Positions 57,883-64,000 of a stretch of DNA of 64,000 nucleotides are shown one piece after another. This DNA comes from Streptomyces sp. MUM 2J (GTDB taxonomy: Bacteria > Actinomycetota > Actinomycetes > Streptomycetales > Streptomycetaceae). The DNA lies in contig NZ_JADWYM010000014.1 in the NCBI RefSeq assembly GCF_022414535.1, forward strand, positions 1 to 64,000. The letters run 5' to 3'. The notes beneath the pieces were generated by a model. It was not told where the DNA came from and searched no databases. It saw only the letters and a program-made list of their open reading frames with translations. Numbering within the stretch: position 1 is the first letter of the stretch; each line of letters opens with the position of its first letter. The position numbers and the translations under genes were made by a program.

Positions 57883-59277
57883 ATGACGACTTCTCAGCAG
57901 GGGCTGCTTCCGACCACGCGGCGTGCGCTGCTGCACCGGATCGCGGTGGCCCAGAGCGATGGGCGTACACCGTCACTCGCTGCCGCCGTCGTGCGGGGCG
58001 GACAGCGGGTGTGGGACGGCGCGCGGACATCGCTCGACGGGCAGGCTCCGGACGCGAACACGCAGTACCGCATCGGCTCGATCACCAAGACCTTCACCGC
58101 GGTACTCGCCCTGCGGCTGCGCGACGAGGGGCTGCTCGACCTCAACGACCCGCTGGAGAAGCATCTGCCGGGCACGGGCACGGGGGCGGGGGAGGCGACG
58201 ATCGCCGATCTGCTCGCCCACACCGGCGGCCTGGCAGCTGAGGCGTCGACGGGGCCCTGGTGGGAGCGCAGCCCTGGCTCGTTGCGCCCGGAGCTGTCGG
58301 ACGTGCTGGGCGACGAGCCCCACCGGCACCCGGTCGGGCGGCGGTTCCACTACTCGAACCCCGGTTACACCCTGCTCGGGGCCCTCGTCGAACAGCTTCG
58401 GGGTGCCCCGTGGGAGGACGTCCTTCAGCGAGAGGTGCTCCACCCGCTGGGCCTTGAGCGGACGGGCGTACGGCCTCGCGCACCGCACGTGGGCGGCTGG
58501 GCGGTGCACCCGTGGGCCGATGTGCTGTTGCCGGAGCCCGCGCAGGACTTCGGGCGGATGGAGCCGGCCGGACAACTCTGGTCGACCACCGGCGACCTGG
58601 CACGCTTCGCGACCTTCCTGGCCGAGGGGGACGACCGGGTACTGAGCGCGCGGAGCGTGCGGGAGATGCGGACGCCGGCTGCGCCTGCCGAGGCCGCAGA
58701 TCTGGCGGACGGTGTCACCTACGGCCTCGGGATGCAGCTCCAGTACAAGGGCGGGCGTCTGCTCGCAGGGCACAGCGGATCCGTGCCGGGCTTCCTGGCG
58801 AACCTCAGCATCAGCGTGGCGGACGACGTCGCGGCGGTGGTGCTGGCCAACTGCACCTCCGGGCCCCAGGTGTCGGCCGTGGCCGGCGATCTCGTGCGCA
58901 TCGTCGCCGAGGCCGAGCCCCGGATTCCCGAGCCGTGGCGTCCGTTGATGCACGTCGATCCGGCCGTGCTGGAGCTGGCAGGGCCGTGGTACTGGGGGAC
59001 GAACGGGGTCGTCCTGCGTCCGAGGGCTGATGGCCTGCTGGCACTGGACCCCCTGTCCGGCAGCGGACGCCGTGCGCGGCTGCGGCCGAACGGCGACGGA
59101 ACCTGGACCGGACTGGACGGCTACTTCGCCGGTGAGCTGCTGAGGGTGGTACGGCGGGCGGACGGGACGGTGGACCACCTGGACCTGGGCACGTTCGTCT
59201 TCACGCGCCGGCCCTACGAGGAGGGGGCAGCAGTGCCGGGCGGGGTGGATCCGGAGGGGTGGCGCGGCATCGGATAG
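57883..59277 (+). CDS. Serine hydrolase of the beta-lactamase / penicillin-binding class C type
   Basis: A 464-residue protein. I chose the ATG at 57883 (MTTSQQGLLPTTRRAL). The active-site S-x-x-K is in YRIGSITKTFTAVLALRL, the Y-x-N is in FHYSNPGYTLLGALVEQL, and the third motif is HSGSVPGFLANLSI (H-x-G). A ~110-residue C-terminal beta domain follows (WYWGTNGVVLRPRADGLLAL). No signal peptide is evident, so it is probably cytoplasmic, acting as an esterase or D-amino-peptidase rather than a resistance enzyme. Function inferred from family. Confidence 0.9.
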   Translation: MTTSQQGLLPTTRRALLHRIAVAQSDGRTPSLAAAVVRGGQRVWDGARTSLDGQAPDANTQYRIGSITKTFTAVLALRLRDEGLLDLNDPLEKHLPGTGTGAGEATIADLLAHTGGLAAEASTGPWWERSPGSLRPELSDVLGDEPHRHPVGRRFHYSNPGYTLLGALVEQLRGAPWEDVLQREVLHPLGLERTGVRPRAPHVGGWAVHPWADVLLPEPAQDFGRMEPAGQLWSTTGDLARFATFLAEGDDRVLSARSVREMRTPAAPAEAADLADGVTYGLGMQLQYKGGRLLAGHSGSVPGFLANLSISVADDVAAVVLANCTSGPQVSAVAGDLVRIVAEAEPRIPEPWRPLMHVDPAVLELAGPWYWGTNGVVLRPRADGLLALDPLSGSGRRARLRPNGDGTWTGLDGYFAGELLRVVRRADGTVDHLDLGTFVFTRRPYEEGAAVPGGVDPEGWRGIG

Positions 59278-59293
59278 GCGGTGCCGAGAGGCC

Positions 59294-59341
59294 ACGGTCA
59301 CCAAGGGGCTGTTTCACGTGGAACAGCCCCTTGGTGACCGT
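59294..59341. terminator. 48-bp palindrome with degenerate parS (site 11) between convergent genes
   Basis: Twenty-four base pairs per arm with a single mismatch near the centre. It lies between the serine hydrolase and the GNAT gene, and touches the latter's stop codon. Confidence 0.8.
59311..59324. other. parS: parS-like site 11 (one mismatch)
   Basis: GTTTCACGTGGAAC at the centre of the 48-bp palindrome. Confidence 0.7.
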
Positions 59342-59820
59342 CAGAGTGGCAGCTTGAAGCCCGCATGCGACGCGGTGAACCCGAGGCGCTCGTAGAACCG
59401 GTGGGCATCTGTTCGGGACGCGTCCGAGGCCATCTGCACCAGCTGGCAGCCCTCGCGGCGGGATGTCTCCACGGCCCACTCGATCAGCCGGGCGCCGAGG
59501 CCACTGCCCCGTTCGCCGGCATGCACGCGGACGCCCTCGATGATCGACCGGGTGGACCCGCGCCGGGACAGCCCCGGGATGATCGTGAGCTGGAGGCTGC
59601 CGACGATGCGGTCGCTCCGTACGGCCACGATCACGTGCTGGAGCGGGTCGGTGCTGAGCCGTTCCAGTGCTGCCCGATAGGGCGCCAGGTTGTCCGGTGC
59701 TTCACGTTGGGCGCCGAGGGGGTCGTCCGCCAGCATCGCGACGACGGCCGGGAGGTCGTCCTCGGTGGCGGGCCGCATGTGCAGATCGCCGGTTCCGGGT
59801 CGTGGTGCAGGATCTCCCAT
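59341..59820 (-). CDS. GNAT family N-acetyltransferase
   Basis: A 159-residue protein. I chose the ATG at 59820 (GAGGG 8 nt upstream); the domain proper starts at MRPATEDDLPAVVAMLADDP. The acetyl-CoA motif is EGVRVHAGERGSGLGARLIEWA (R/QxxGxG/A as RGSGLG), and the end DAHRFYERLGFTASHAGFKL is the classic GNAT C-terminus. Substrate unknown. Single gene with its own palindromic terminator. Confidence 0.88.
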   Translation of the reverse strand: MGDPAPRPGTGDLHMRPATEDDLPAVVAMLADDPLGAQREAPDNLAPYRAALERLSTDPLQHVIVAVRSDRIVGSLQLTIIPGLSRRGSTRSIIEGVRVHAGERGSGLGARLIEWAVETSRREGCQLVQMASDASRTDAHRFYERLGFTASHAGFKLPL

Positions 59821-59922
59821 GTGCCGCACCCTCTGGGCACCCTCCGGCCGGGCACCTCCAGCGAGGCACATGGCGCGCGCATGCGACCATGGCAGCCGGC
59901 CGTGCCCTCTCCTGCCCGCCGG

Positions 59923-60804
59923 TCAGACCGCGGCCACCGTCACCGGGGCGAATCTCCTGCGCCAGTCACCCGGAAGCTCCGTCCTGCCGAGACTCATCAC
60001 ATCGTTGAAGGCGACGGACGCCAGGCCGTGCTCCTTGACCCAGGCCAGCAGTTCCTCGTGCCGTACATCGATGTCGGTGCGCAGTGGACGGTCACTGCGG
60101 GCGGCCAGGGACGTCACGAGGGCCTTCGCGGTCTGCGTGTCACGGGCGATGAGCGGTCCTACGACGTGCGTGTGCATATTGGGCCAGACCGCCGCGTAGC
60201 CCGTGATCCGGCCGCACTCCTCGGCGACGTGCAGCCGGTCGGCGAAGGCGGGCAGCCGGGTGACGATGGGGGTCCGGTCGGTGCCCAGCACCTCCTCGTC
60301 GAGGCGGAGGATCGCAGTGAGGTCCTCGGCGGTCGCGGCTCGGGTGGTGACGCCCGAGCGGGTGCCCTCCATGTCGGTGCCGTGCGGGGAGAAGCGCCCG
60401 AGCACCATCTCCGTCCGGCCGATGACCTTGAACCCGAGCTCTTCGTAGAGCGGGCGGCCGTACGGGGTGGCGTGCAGGGTCATCGGCGTGGTGCCCATGT
60501 CGGCGAGGACGTGACGCATCATGCGGCGGCCGATGCCCTGGCGGGCATGCCGCTCGGCGACCAGCACCATCCCGATCGCCCCGAGGTCGGGCCGGTCCTC
60601 CGGACCGTAGCGTGTGACGACGCAGGCGCTGACGAGTCCGCCGTCCGGGTCGTCGATGCCGTAGCCCCGGCCGGCGGTGAGGAGGAAGCCCCACTTGTGC
60701 TCCTCGCGTAGCCACCCCCGGTTCTCCGACAGGTCGGCGCAGGCAGTCAGGTCGCGGAGGGTCAGACGACGGATGGGCAGAGCGGCGGGAAGAGCAGTCG
60801 GCAC
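59923..60804 (-). CDS. Two-domain GNAT acetyltransferase
   Basis: A 293-residue protein. I placed the start at GTG 60804 (VPTALPAALPIRRLTLRDLT), without a clear ribosome site; a longer start at 60876 is possible. The N-terminal GNAT domain has IGMVLVAERHARQGIGRRMM (RxxGxG) and LYEELGFKVIG. A second, GNAT-like domain (ATAEDLTAILRLDEEVLGTD, GYAAVWPNMHTHVVGPLIAR) completes it. Such two-domain proteins often acylate amino groups of small molecules. Substrate unknown. Confidence 0.82.
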   Translation of the reverse strand: MPTALPAALPIRRLTLRDLTACADLSENRGWLREEHKWGFLLTAGRGYGIDDPDGGLVSACVVTRYGPEDRPDLGAIGMVLVAERHARQGIGRRMMRHVLADMGTTPMTLHATPYGRPLYEELGFKVIGRTEMVLGRFSPHGTDMEGTRSGVTTRAATAEDLTAILRLDEEVLGTDRTPIVTRLPAFADRLHVAEECGRITGYAAVWPNMHTHVVGPLIARDTQTAKALVTSLAARSDRPLRTDIDVRHEELLAWVKEHGLASVAFNDVMSLGRTELPGDWRRRFAPVTVAAV

Positions 60805-60968
60805 GCAGGTCAGGCTGTCCGACCGAAGACCCCCGCGTCCACTCGTTTCCCGAGGGACGGACGTGCTTTTGGCCACGCGATGACCCGCGCTGCTCCGTTG
60901 CCGTGCGGCACCCCTTCCATGCCGCCGCACGCCGGAACCGTCACCTGCTGCCCGCAGCACCGATCGGA

Positions 60969-61451
60969 TCAGCCCAGGTCGGGGGCATGCATCGCGCGGA
61001 CGCCCTCGATGTTTCCGTCGAGATAGTGCCGCAGCGACAGCGGTACGAGATGGACGGAGGCGATACCGACGCGGGTGAACGGCACCCGGACGATCTCGTA
61101 CTCACCGGCGGGCTCGTCCATCTCCGGGCCGTGTCGGAGAGAGGGGTCCATGGAGGCCAGATGGCAGACGAAGAAGTGCTGGATCTTCACCCCCGTCGCG
61201 CCGCCGTCCGCTCCGATGTGCTCGACGGTGTCGACGAAGCAGGGCACGACGTCGGTGATCTTGGCGCCGAGTTCCTCGTACACCTCGCGGTGCAGGGCGT
61301 CGACGACGGTGGAGTCCTCGGGCTCGACCCCACCCCCGGGCGTCACCCAGTAGGGGTCCACACCGGGCTTGGTGCGCTTGATCAGGATGAGGTCGTCGCC
61401 GTCCAGCAGAACGGCACGCGCGGTGCGCTTGACCACGGGTCGGACGGTCAT
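60969..61451 (-). CDS. NUDIX hydrolase
   Basis: A 160-residue protein from ATG 61451 (MTVRPVVKRTARAVLLDGDD). The Nudix core is GGGVEPEDSTVVDALHREVY followed by EELGA: glycine, the first Glu and the REVYEELG helix are present, with two extra residues between them relative to the textbook spacing. It should cleave a nucleoside diphosphate linked to another group. Two degenerate parS sites lie 22-60 bp upstream, between it and the LysR gene. Confidence 0.85.
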   Translation of the reverse strand: MTVRPVVKRTARAVLLDGDDLILIKRTKPGVDPYWVTPGGGVEPEDSTVVDALHREVYEELGAKITDVVPCFVDTVEHIGADGGATGVKIQHFFVCHLASMDPSLRHGPEMDEPAGEYEIVRVPFTRVGIASVHLVPLSLRHYLDGNIEGVRAMHAPDLG

Positions 61452-61472
61452 GGGAGAAATGTGGCCCGGCCA

Positions 61473-61486
61473 GTTCCACGTGAAAC
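61473..61486. other. parS: parS-like site 12 (one mismatch)
   Basis: GTTCCACGTGAAAC, 22 bp upstream of the NUDIX start. Confidence 0.65.
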
Positions 61487-61496
61487 ATCTGGGCAC

Positions 61497-61510
61497 GTTC
61501 CACGTGAAAC
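61497..61510. other. parS: parS-like site 13 (one mismatch)
   Basis: GTTCCACGTGAAAC again, 24 bp from site 12, carrying the same mismatch. Confidence 0.65.
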
Positions 61511-61551
61511 ATCGCGAATGGTGACCGGGTGAATCCGCCGGGTGAGGGGGG

Positions 61552-62457
61552 TCATGACCAGTCGGCGGCCGCGTGCAGCAGCCAGTCATGGGCACGAGCG
61601 ATGTGCGGCATCGCGAGGGTGCCGGTGCGCACCGCCAGGAAGTACGTGCGCAGCGGTGGCACCGCCGGCTCGTGCAGGGCCACGACGTCCCCGCGCTCCA
61701 GAGCGCCGGTACACAGATAGCGGGGTAGCACCGCAAGCCCGGCGCCCGCCGCGGCGCAGGCGAGGACGGCGCGCAGATCCGGGACGATGACGGTGCCCCA
61801 CGCGGCAGGCCGGCTGTCGAAGACCGATCCCCAGTAGCGGGAGACGAACGGAAGCGACTCGTGCACCTCGACGACCGGGACGCTCTCCAGGAACGGTGCG
61901 TTCCTGGGAGGTTCCTTTCCGATGCCGAGCCGATCGGCCCAGCGTGGGGCGGCGACAAGCACATGTTCCTCGTCGCACAGCGGGGTCGCCGTGAGCAGTG
62001 TGCCCCGGGGCCGGGTGGAGCTGATGACCAGATCGTGGTGCCCGGCGGCCAGTCCCTCCAGGGTTTCCTCGGCGGTGCCGAAGGAGGTGCGCAGCGCGAG
62101 CCCCTGGCCTTCGACGCCGGTCAGTTCCGTGAGCACGGGCAGGGCCCGCTCGGCGGTGAACTCCAGTGGGCCGGCGAGATGCAGTGTGCCCAGGGCGGAC
62201 TCGTCGTCGAGGCCGGTCTCGGTGATCTCCACCAGGGCGTCCAGATGCGGGGCCGCCTTGTGGGCGAGTTCGTCACCGATGGTCGTCGGGGTCACTCCGC
62301 GGGCCTGCCGCAGGAACAGGGGGCGGCCGAGCTGCCGTTCCAGGGCGCGGATCTGTGCGGTGACCGCCGGCTGCGAGAGACCGAGCAGGGCCGCTGCACG
62401 GGTGAAGGAGCCGGCCCGATGCACGGTCACGAAAGTGCGCAGCAAGGCCAGATCCAT
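61552..62457 (-). CDS. LysR family transcriptional regulator
   Basis: A 301-residue LysR-type regulator. The winged helix is LALLRTFVTVHRAGSFTRAA and LLGLSQPAVTAQIRALERQL; an effector domain of the periplasmic-binding type follows (LHLAGPLEFTAERALPVLTE, GHHDLVISSTRPRG). There is no divergent partner gene, so the target may be elsewhere or the gene itself. An AT-rich inverted repeat lies upstream. Confidence 0.93.
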   Translation of the reverse strand: MDLALLRTFVTVHRAGSFTRAAALLGLSQPAVTAQIRALERQLGRPLFLRQARGVTPTTIGDELAHKAAPHLDALVEITETGLDDESALGTLHLAGPLEFTAERALPVLTELTGVEGQGLALRTSFGTAEETLEGLAAGHHDLVISSTRPRGTLLTATPLCDEEHVLVAAPRWADRLGIGKEPPRNAPFLESVPVVEVHESLPFVSRYWGSVFDSRPAAWGTVIVPDLRAVLACAAAGAGLAVLPRYLCTGALERGDVVALHEPAVPPLRTYFLAVRTGTLAMPHIARAHDWLLHAAADWS

Positions 62458-62512
62458 GCCGCACCCTCCCTTGTCCCCACGCCCGTTCCCGCAGCCCCCC
62501 GGCCCTGCTCAA

Positions 62513-62530
62513 CTATAAATAAGTCGATAG
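62513..62530 (-). promoter_or_regulatory. Candidate LysR box
   Basis: CTATAAATAAGTCGATAG, an imperfect AT-rich inverted repeat (CTAT...ATAG) 56 bp upstream of the lysR start. It stands out in a region that is otherwise very GC-rich. Confidence 0.4.
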
Positions 62531-62608
62531 GTCTCTGTCGCTACCGTGATTGGACACTGACACCCGGTCAACTAGCCTTGTTCGCGCGGTTCTTCGCGCG
62601 CAGAACCG

Positions 62609-62649
62609 CGGACGGTCCGAGCCACGAGGGGGGAGGCTCGGACCGTCCG
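62609..62649 (-). terminator. Terminator of the PLP enzyme gene
   Basis: A perfect 15-bp stem (CGGACGGTCCGAGCC with complement) and an 11-nt loop, 40 bp past the stop at 62689 on the minus strand. Confidence 0.75.
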
Positions 62650-62688
62650 ATCTGCGTAGCCGGACTCTGCCGGCCGTCTGCCGAGCGG

Positions 62689-63840
62689 TCAGCGCGCCGC
62701 TTCCCGGAGCGCGTGCAGCACATCCGCCACCAGGTCCTCGGGATCCTCAGCGCCGACCGACATGCGGATGAAGCCCTCCGGCACGGCGTCCCCTCCCCAG
62801 CGCCCACGCCGTTCGGCCGTGGAACGCACTCCCCCGAAACTCGTGGCGTCGTCGACGAGCCGCAGCGCGTCGAGGAAGCGGTCGGCATGCGCGCGCGAGG
62901 GCAGCACGAACGAGATCACGCAGCCGTAGCGCCGCATCTGCTGTGAGGCGATCCTGTGCGAGGGGTCGTCAGGAAGTCCCGGATAGCGCAGCCCGGTCAC
63001 CTCCGGCTGCTCCCGCAGGGCCTCGGCCACCTTCAGAGCCGTGGCGTTCTGCCGGTCGACCCGCAACTGGAGCGTGGCGATCGAGCGGTGGGCGAGCCAG
63101 GCCTCCATGGGGCCAGGGATGGCACCGACGATCTTGCGCCAGCGGCGTACGGCGCCCATGGCCGCGGCATCCCGCCCGACGACGTATCCCAGCAGGACGT
63201 CGCCGTGGCCGGTGAGCTGCTTGGTCCCACTGGCCACGGCGAAGTCGGCCCCCAGCTCCAGCGGACGCTGCCCGAGCGGTGTCGCCAGAGTGTTGTCGAC
63301 GGCGACGAGGGCACCGCCCGCGTGGGCCGCCCCGACCAGCCGTCGTACGTCGCACACGTCCAGCCCGGGGTTCGACGGCGACTCGATCCACAGCAGCTTC
63401 GCGCCGTCCAGGACCTTCAGTTGTGCGTCACCCCCGGTCGGCGCGGTACGCACCTCGACGCCGTAGGCCTCCAGCTGGGCGCGCACCAGAGGCAGCACCT
63501 GGTACCCGTCGCTGGGCAGCACGACCGCGTCCCCGGCCCGCAACCGGGAGAAGAGCACGGCCGAGATGGCGGCCATGCCGGAGGCGAAGACCAGCGTCTC
63601 GGCTCCCTCTGCGCCGGGTGCCTCCAGATCGCCGATGGCCCGCTCCAGCAACGTCCAGGTCGGGTTCTCGTCCCTGCCGTAGGTGTACGGGCCCGTCGGG
63701 TCTCCCGGAAGGTGGAAGTGGGCGGCGAAGGCCGGGCCGGGGAGCGTGGGCTCATGCTTGACCGGCTCGGGCAGTCCGGCACGCACCGCGCGCGTGCCCT
63801 CCCCGGTGCCGCCTCCCCCTCCCCGTGCTGCGTTGCTCAT
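62689..63840 (-). CDS. Cys/Met metabolism PLP-dependent enzyme (cystathionine gamma-lyase/synthase type)
   Basis: A 383-residue fold I PLP enzyme. The N-terminal tyrosine/arginine pair YTYGRDENPTW binds PLP phosphate of the neighbour subunit. Further marks are LVFASGMAAISAVLFSRLRA, LLWIESPSNPGLDVCD, VDNTLATPLGQRPLELGADF and the PLP lysine in ASGTKQLTGHGDVLLGYV. The substrate side is not settled by sequence: gamma-lyase, gamma-synthase or methionine gamma-lyase remain possible. The ATG overlaps the stop of the upstream phosphatase gene by 4 bp. Confidence 0.9.
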   Translation of the reverse strand: MSNAARGGGGGTGEGTRAVRAGLPEPVKHEPTLPGPAFAAHFHLPGDPTGPYTYGRDENPTWTLLERAIGDLEAPGAEGAETLVFASGMAAISAVLFSRLRAGDAVVLPSDGYQVLPLVRAQLEAYGVEVRTAPTGGDAQLKVLDGAKLLWIESPSNPGLDVCDVRRLVGAAHAGGALVAVDNTLATPLGQRPLELGADFAVASGTKQLTGHGDVLLGYVVGRDAAAMGAVRRWRKIVGAIPGPMEAWLAHRSIATLQLRVDRQNATALKVAEALREQPEVTGLRYPGLPDDPSHRIASQQMRRYGCVISFVLPSRAHADRFLDALRLVDDATSFGGVRSTAERRGRWGGDAVPEGFIRMSVGAEDPEDLVADVLHALREAAR

Positions 63841-64000
63841 ACCGTCCGCCCTTCCACGTGCGCACGTACTGCGGCGAGCAGACCGTCGCTCGCTGCCTCC
63901 ACCATCTCAAGGCACTCCTCGAAGCCTTCCGGGCCCCCGTAGTAGGGGTCGGGCACCTCCAGGTCGCCGGCCGCGGGATCGTATGACCGCAGCAGGCGTA
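63837..64000 (-). CDS. Low-molecular-weight protein tyrosine phosphatase, C-terminal part
   Basis: Only the last 53 residues are in the window; the gene continues beyond its right edge. RLLRSYDPAAGDLEVPDPYY followed by GGPEGFEECLEMVEAASDGL is the conserved C-terminus of this family, including the general-acid aspartate in VPDPYY. The catalytic CxxxxxR loop is outside the window. It dephosphorylates phosphotyrosine proteins or small phosphates. It is translationally coupled to the PLP enzyme by an ATGA overlap. Confidence 0.85.
   Translation of the reverse strand, partial: RLLRSYDPAAGDLEVPDPYYGGPEGFEECLEMVEAASDGLLAAVRAHVEGRTV

Noticed and set aside
63852-63863. TTCCACGTGCGC, resembling half a parS
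   Set aside because: Only one half matches the palindrome; several substitutions in the other half.

Overview
This window is the replication-origin region of a high-GC actinomycete, almost certainly a Streptomyces. The gene order is the conserved Streptomyces oriC neighbourhood: gyrA-gyrB-dciA-recF-gnd-dnaN-oriC-dnaA-rpmH-rnpA-yidD-yidC-jag-rsmG-parA-parB-trxA-trxB-anti-sigma-sigM-pseudokinase-murJ and onward to rpsF-ssb-rpsR-rplI and dnaB. DnaA boxes resemble TTGTCCACA, there are many parS sites of the form GTTTCACGTGAAAC, and FemX, DLW-39 and LppU/SCO3897-like proteins are present. All family calls come from reading the translations; no database was searched.

Layout. 1-3,250: the end of a proline-rich protein, a secreted surface-type protein, the DLW-39 small protein, a small secreted protein and tRNA-Ile(GAT). 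3,400-13,180 (minus strand): DUF3566 membrane protein, gyrA, gyrB, dciA, recF, gnd, dnaN. 13,180-14,198: oriC with about 19 DnaA boxes and a recognisable unwinding module (two boxes, a GC spacer and three CTA trios). 14,199-19,260: dnaA, then the divergent rpmH-rnpA-yidD-yidC-jag operon. 19,300-23,425: rsmG, parAB and an acetyltransferase. 23,500-33,630 (minus): thioredoxin system with a sigma-R type promoter, SigM and its zinc-type anti-sigma factor, a membrane pseudokinase, the lipid II flippase MurJ and a large extracellular DUF6049 protein. 33,900-46,690: CCA-adding enzyme, LppU-like protein, MFS transporter, PadR-inositol phosphate synthase operon with an obvious operator, a bifunctional penicillin-binding protein, a DUF2029 mannosyltransferase-like protein, an alanine-racemase-like protein and FemX. 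46,980-52,130: rpsF-ssb-rpsR-rplI, a MATE exporter and dnaB, the last preceded by a second DnaA-box cluster.

52,130-57,760 looks like an accessory insert. It holds a two-gene EACC1 plus caspase/EF-hand/transmembrane/WD40 protein module of the biological-conflict type, a dihydrofolate-reductase-fold protein, and a decayed ALF-repeat-like pseudogene. After it come a serine beta-lactamase-like hydrolase, two GNAT acetyltransferases, a NUDIX hydrolase, a LysR regulator, a Cys/Met-metabolism PLP enzyme and the end of a low-molecular-weight tyrosine phosphatase.

The genes cooperate in starting and segregating the chromosome (DnaA, DnaN, RecF, DciA, DnaB, gyrase, SSB, ParAB-parS), membrane protein insertion (YidC/YidD), cell wall synthesis (MurJ, PBP, FemX) and redox/envelope stress (TrxAB, SigM). 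I found nine perfect and four one-mismatch parS sites. All lie on the parAB side of oriC, several sit at the centre of long perfect palindromes between convergent genes, and three sit inside coding sequences in the same reading frame.
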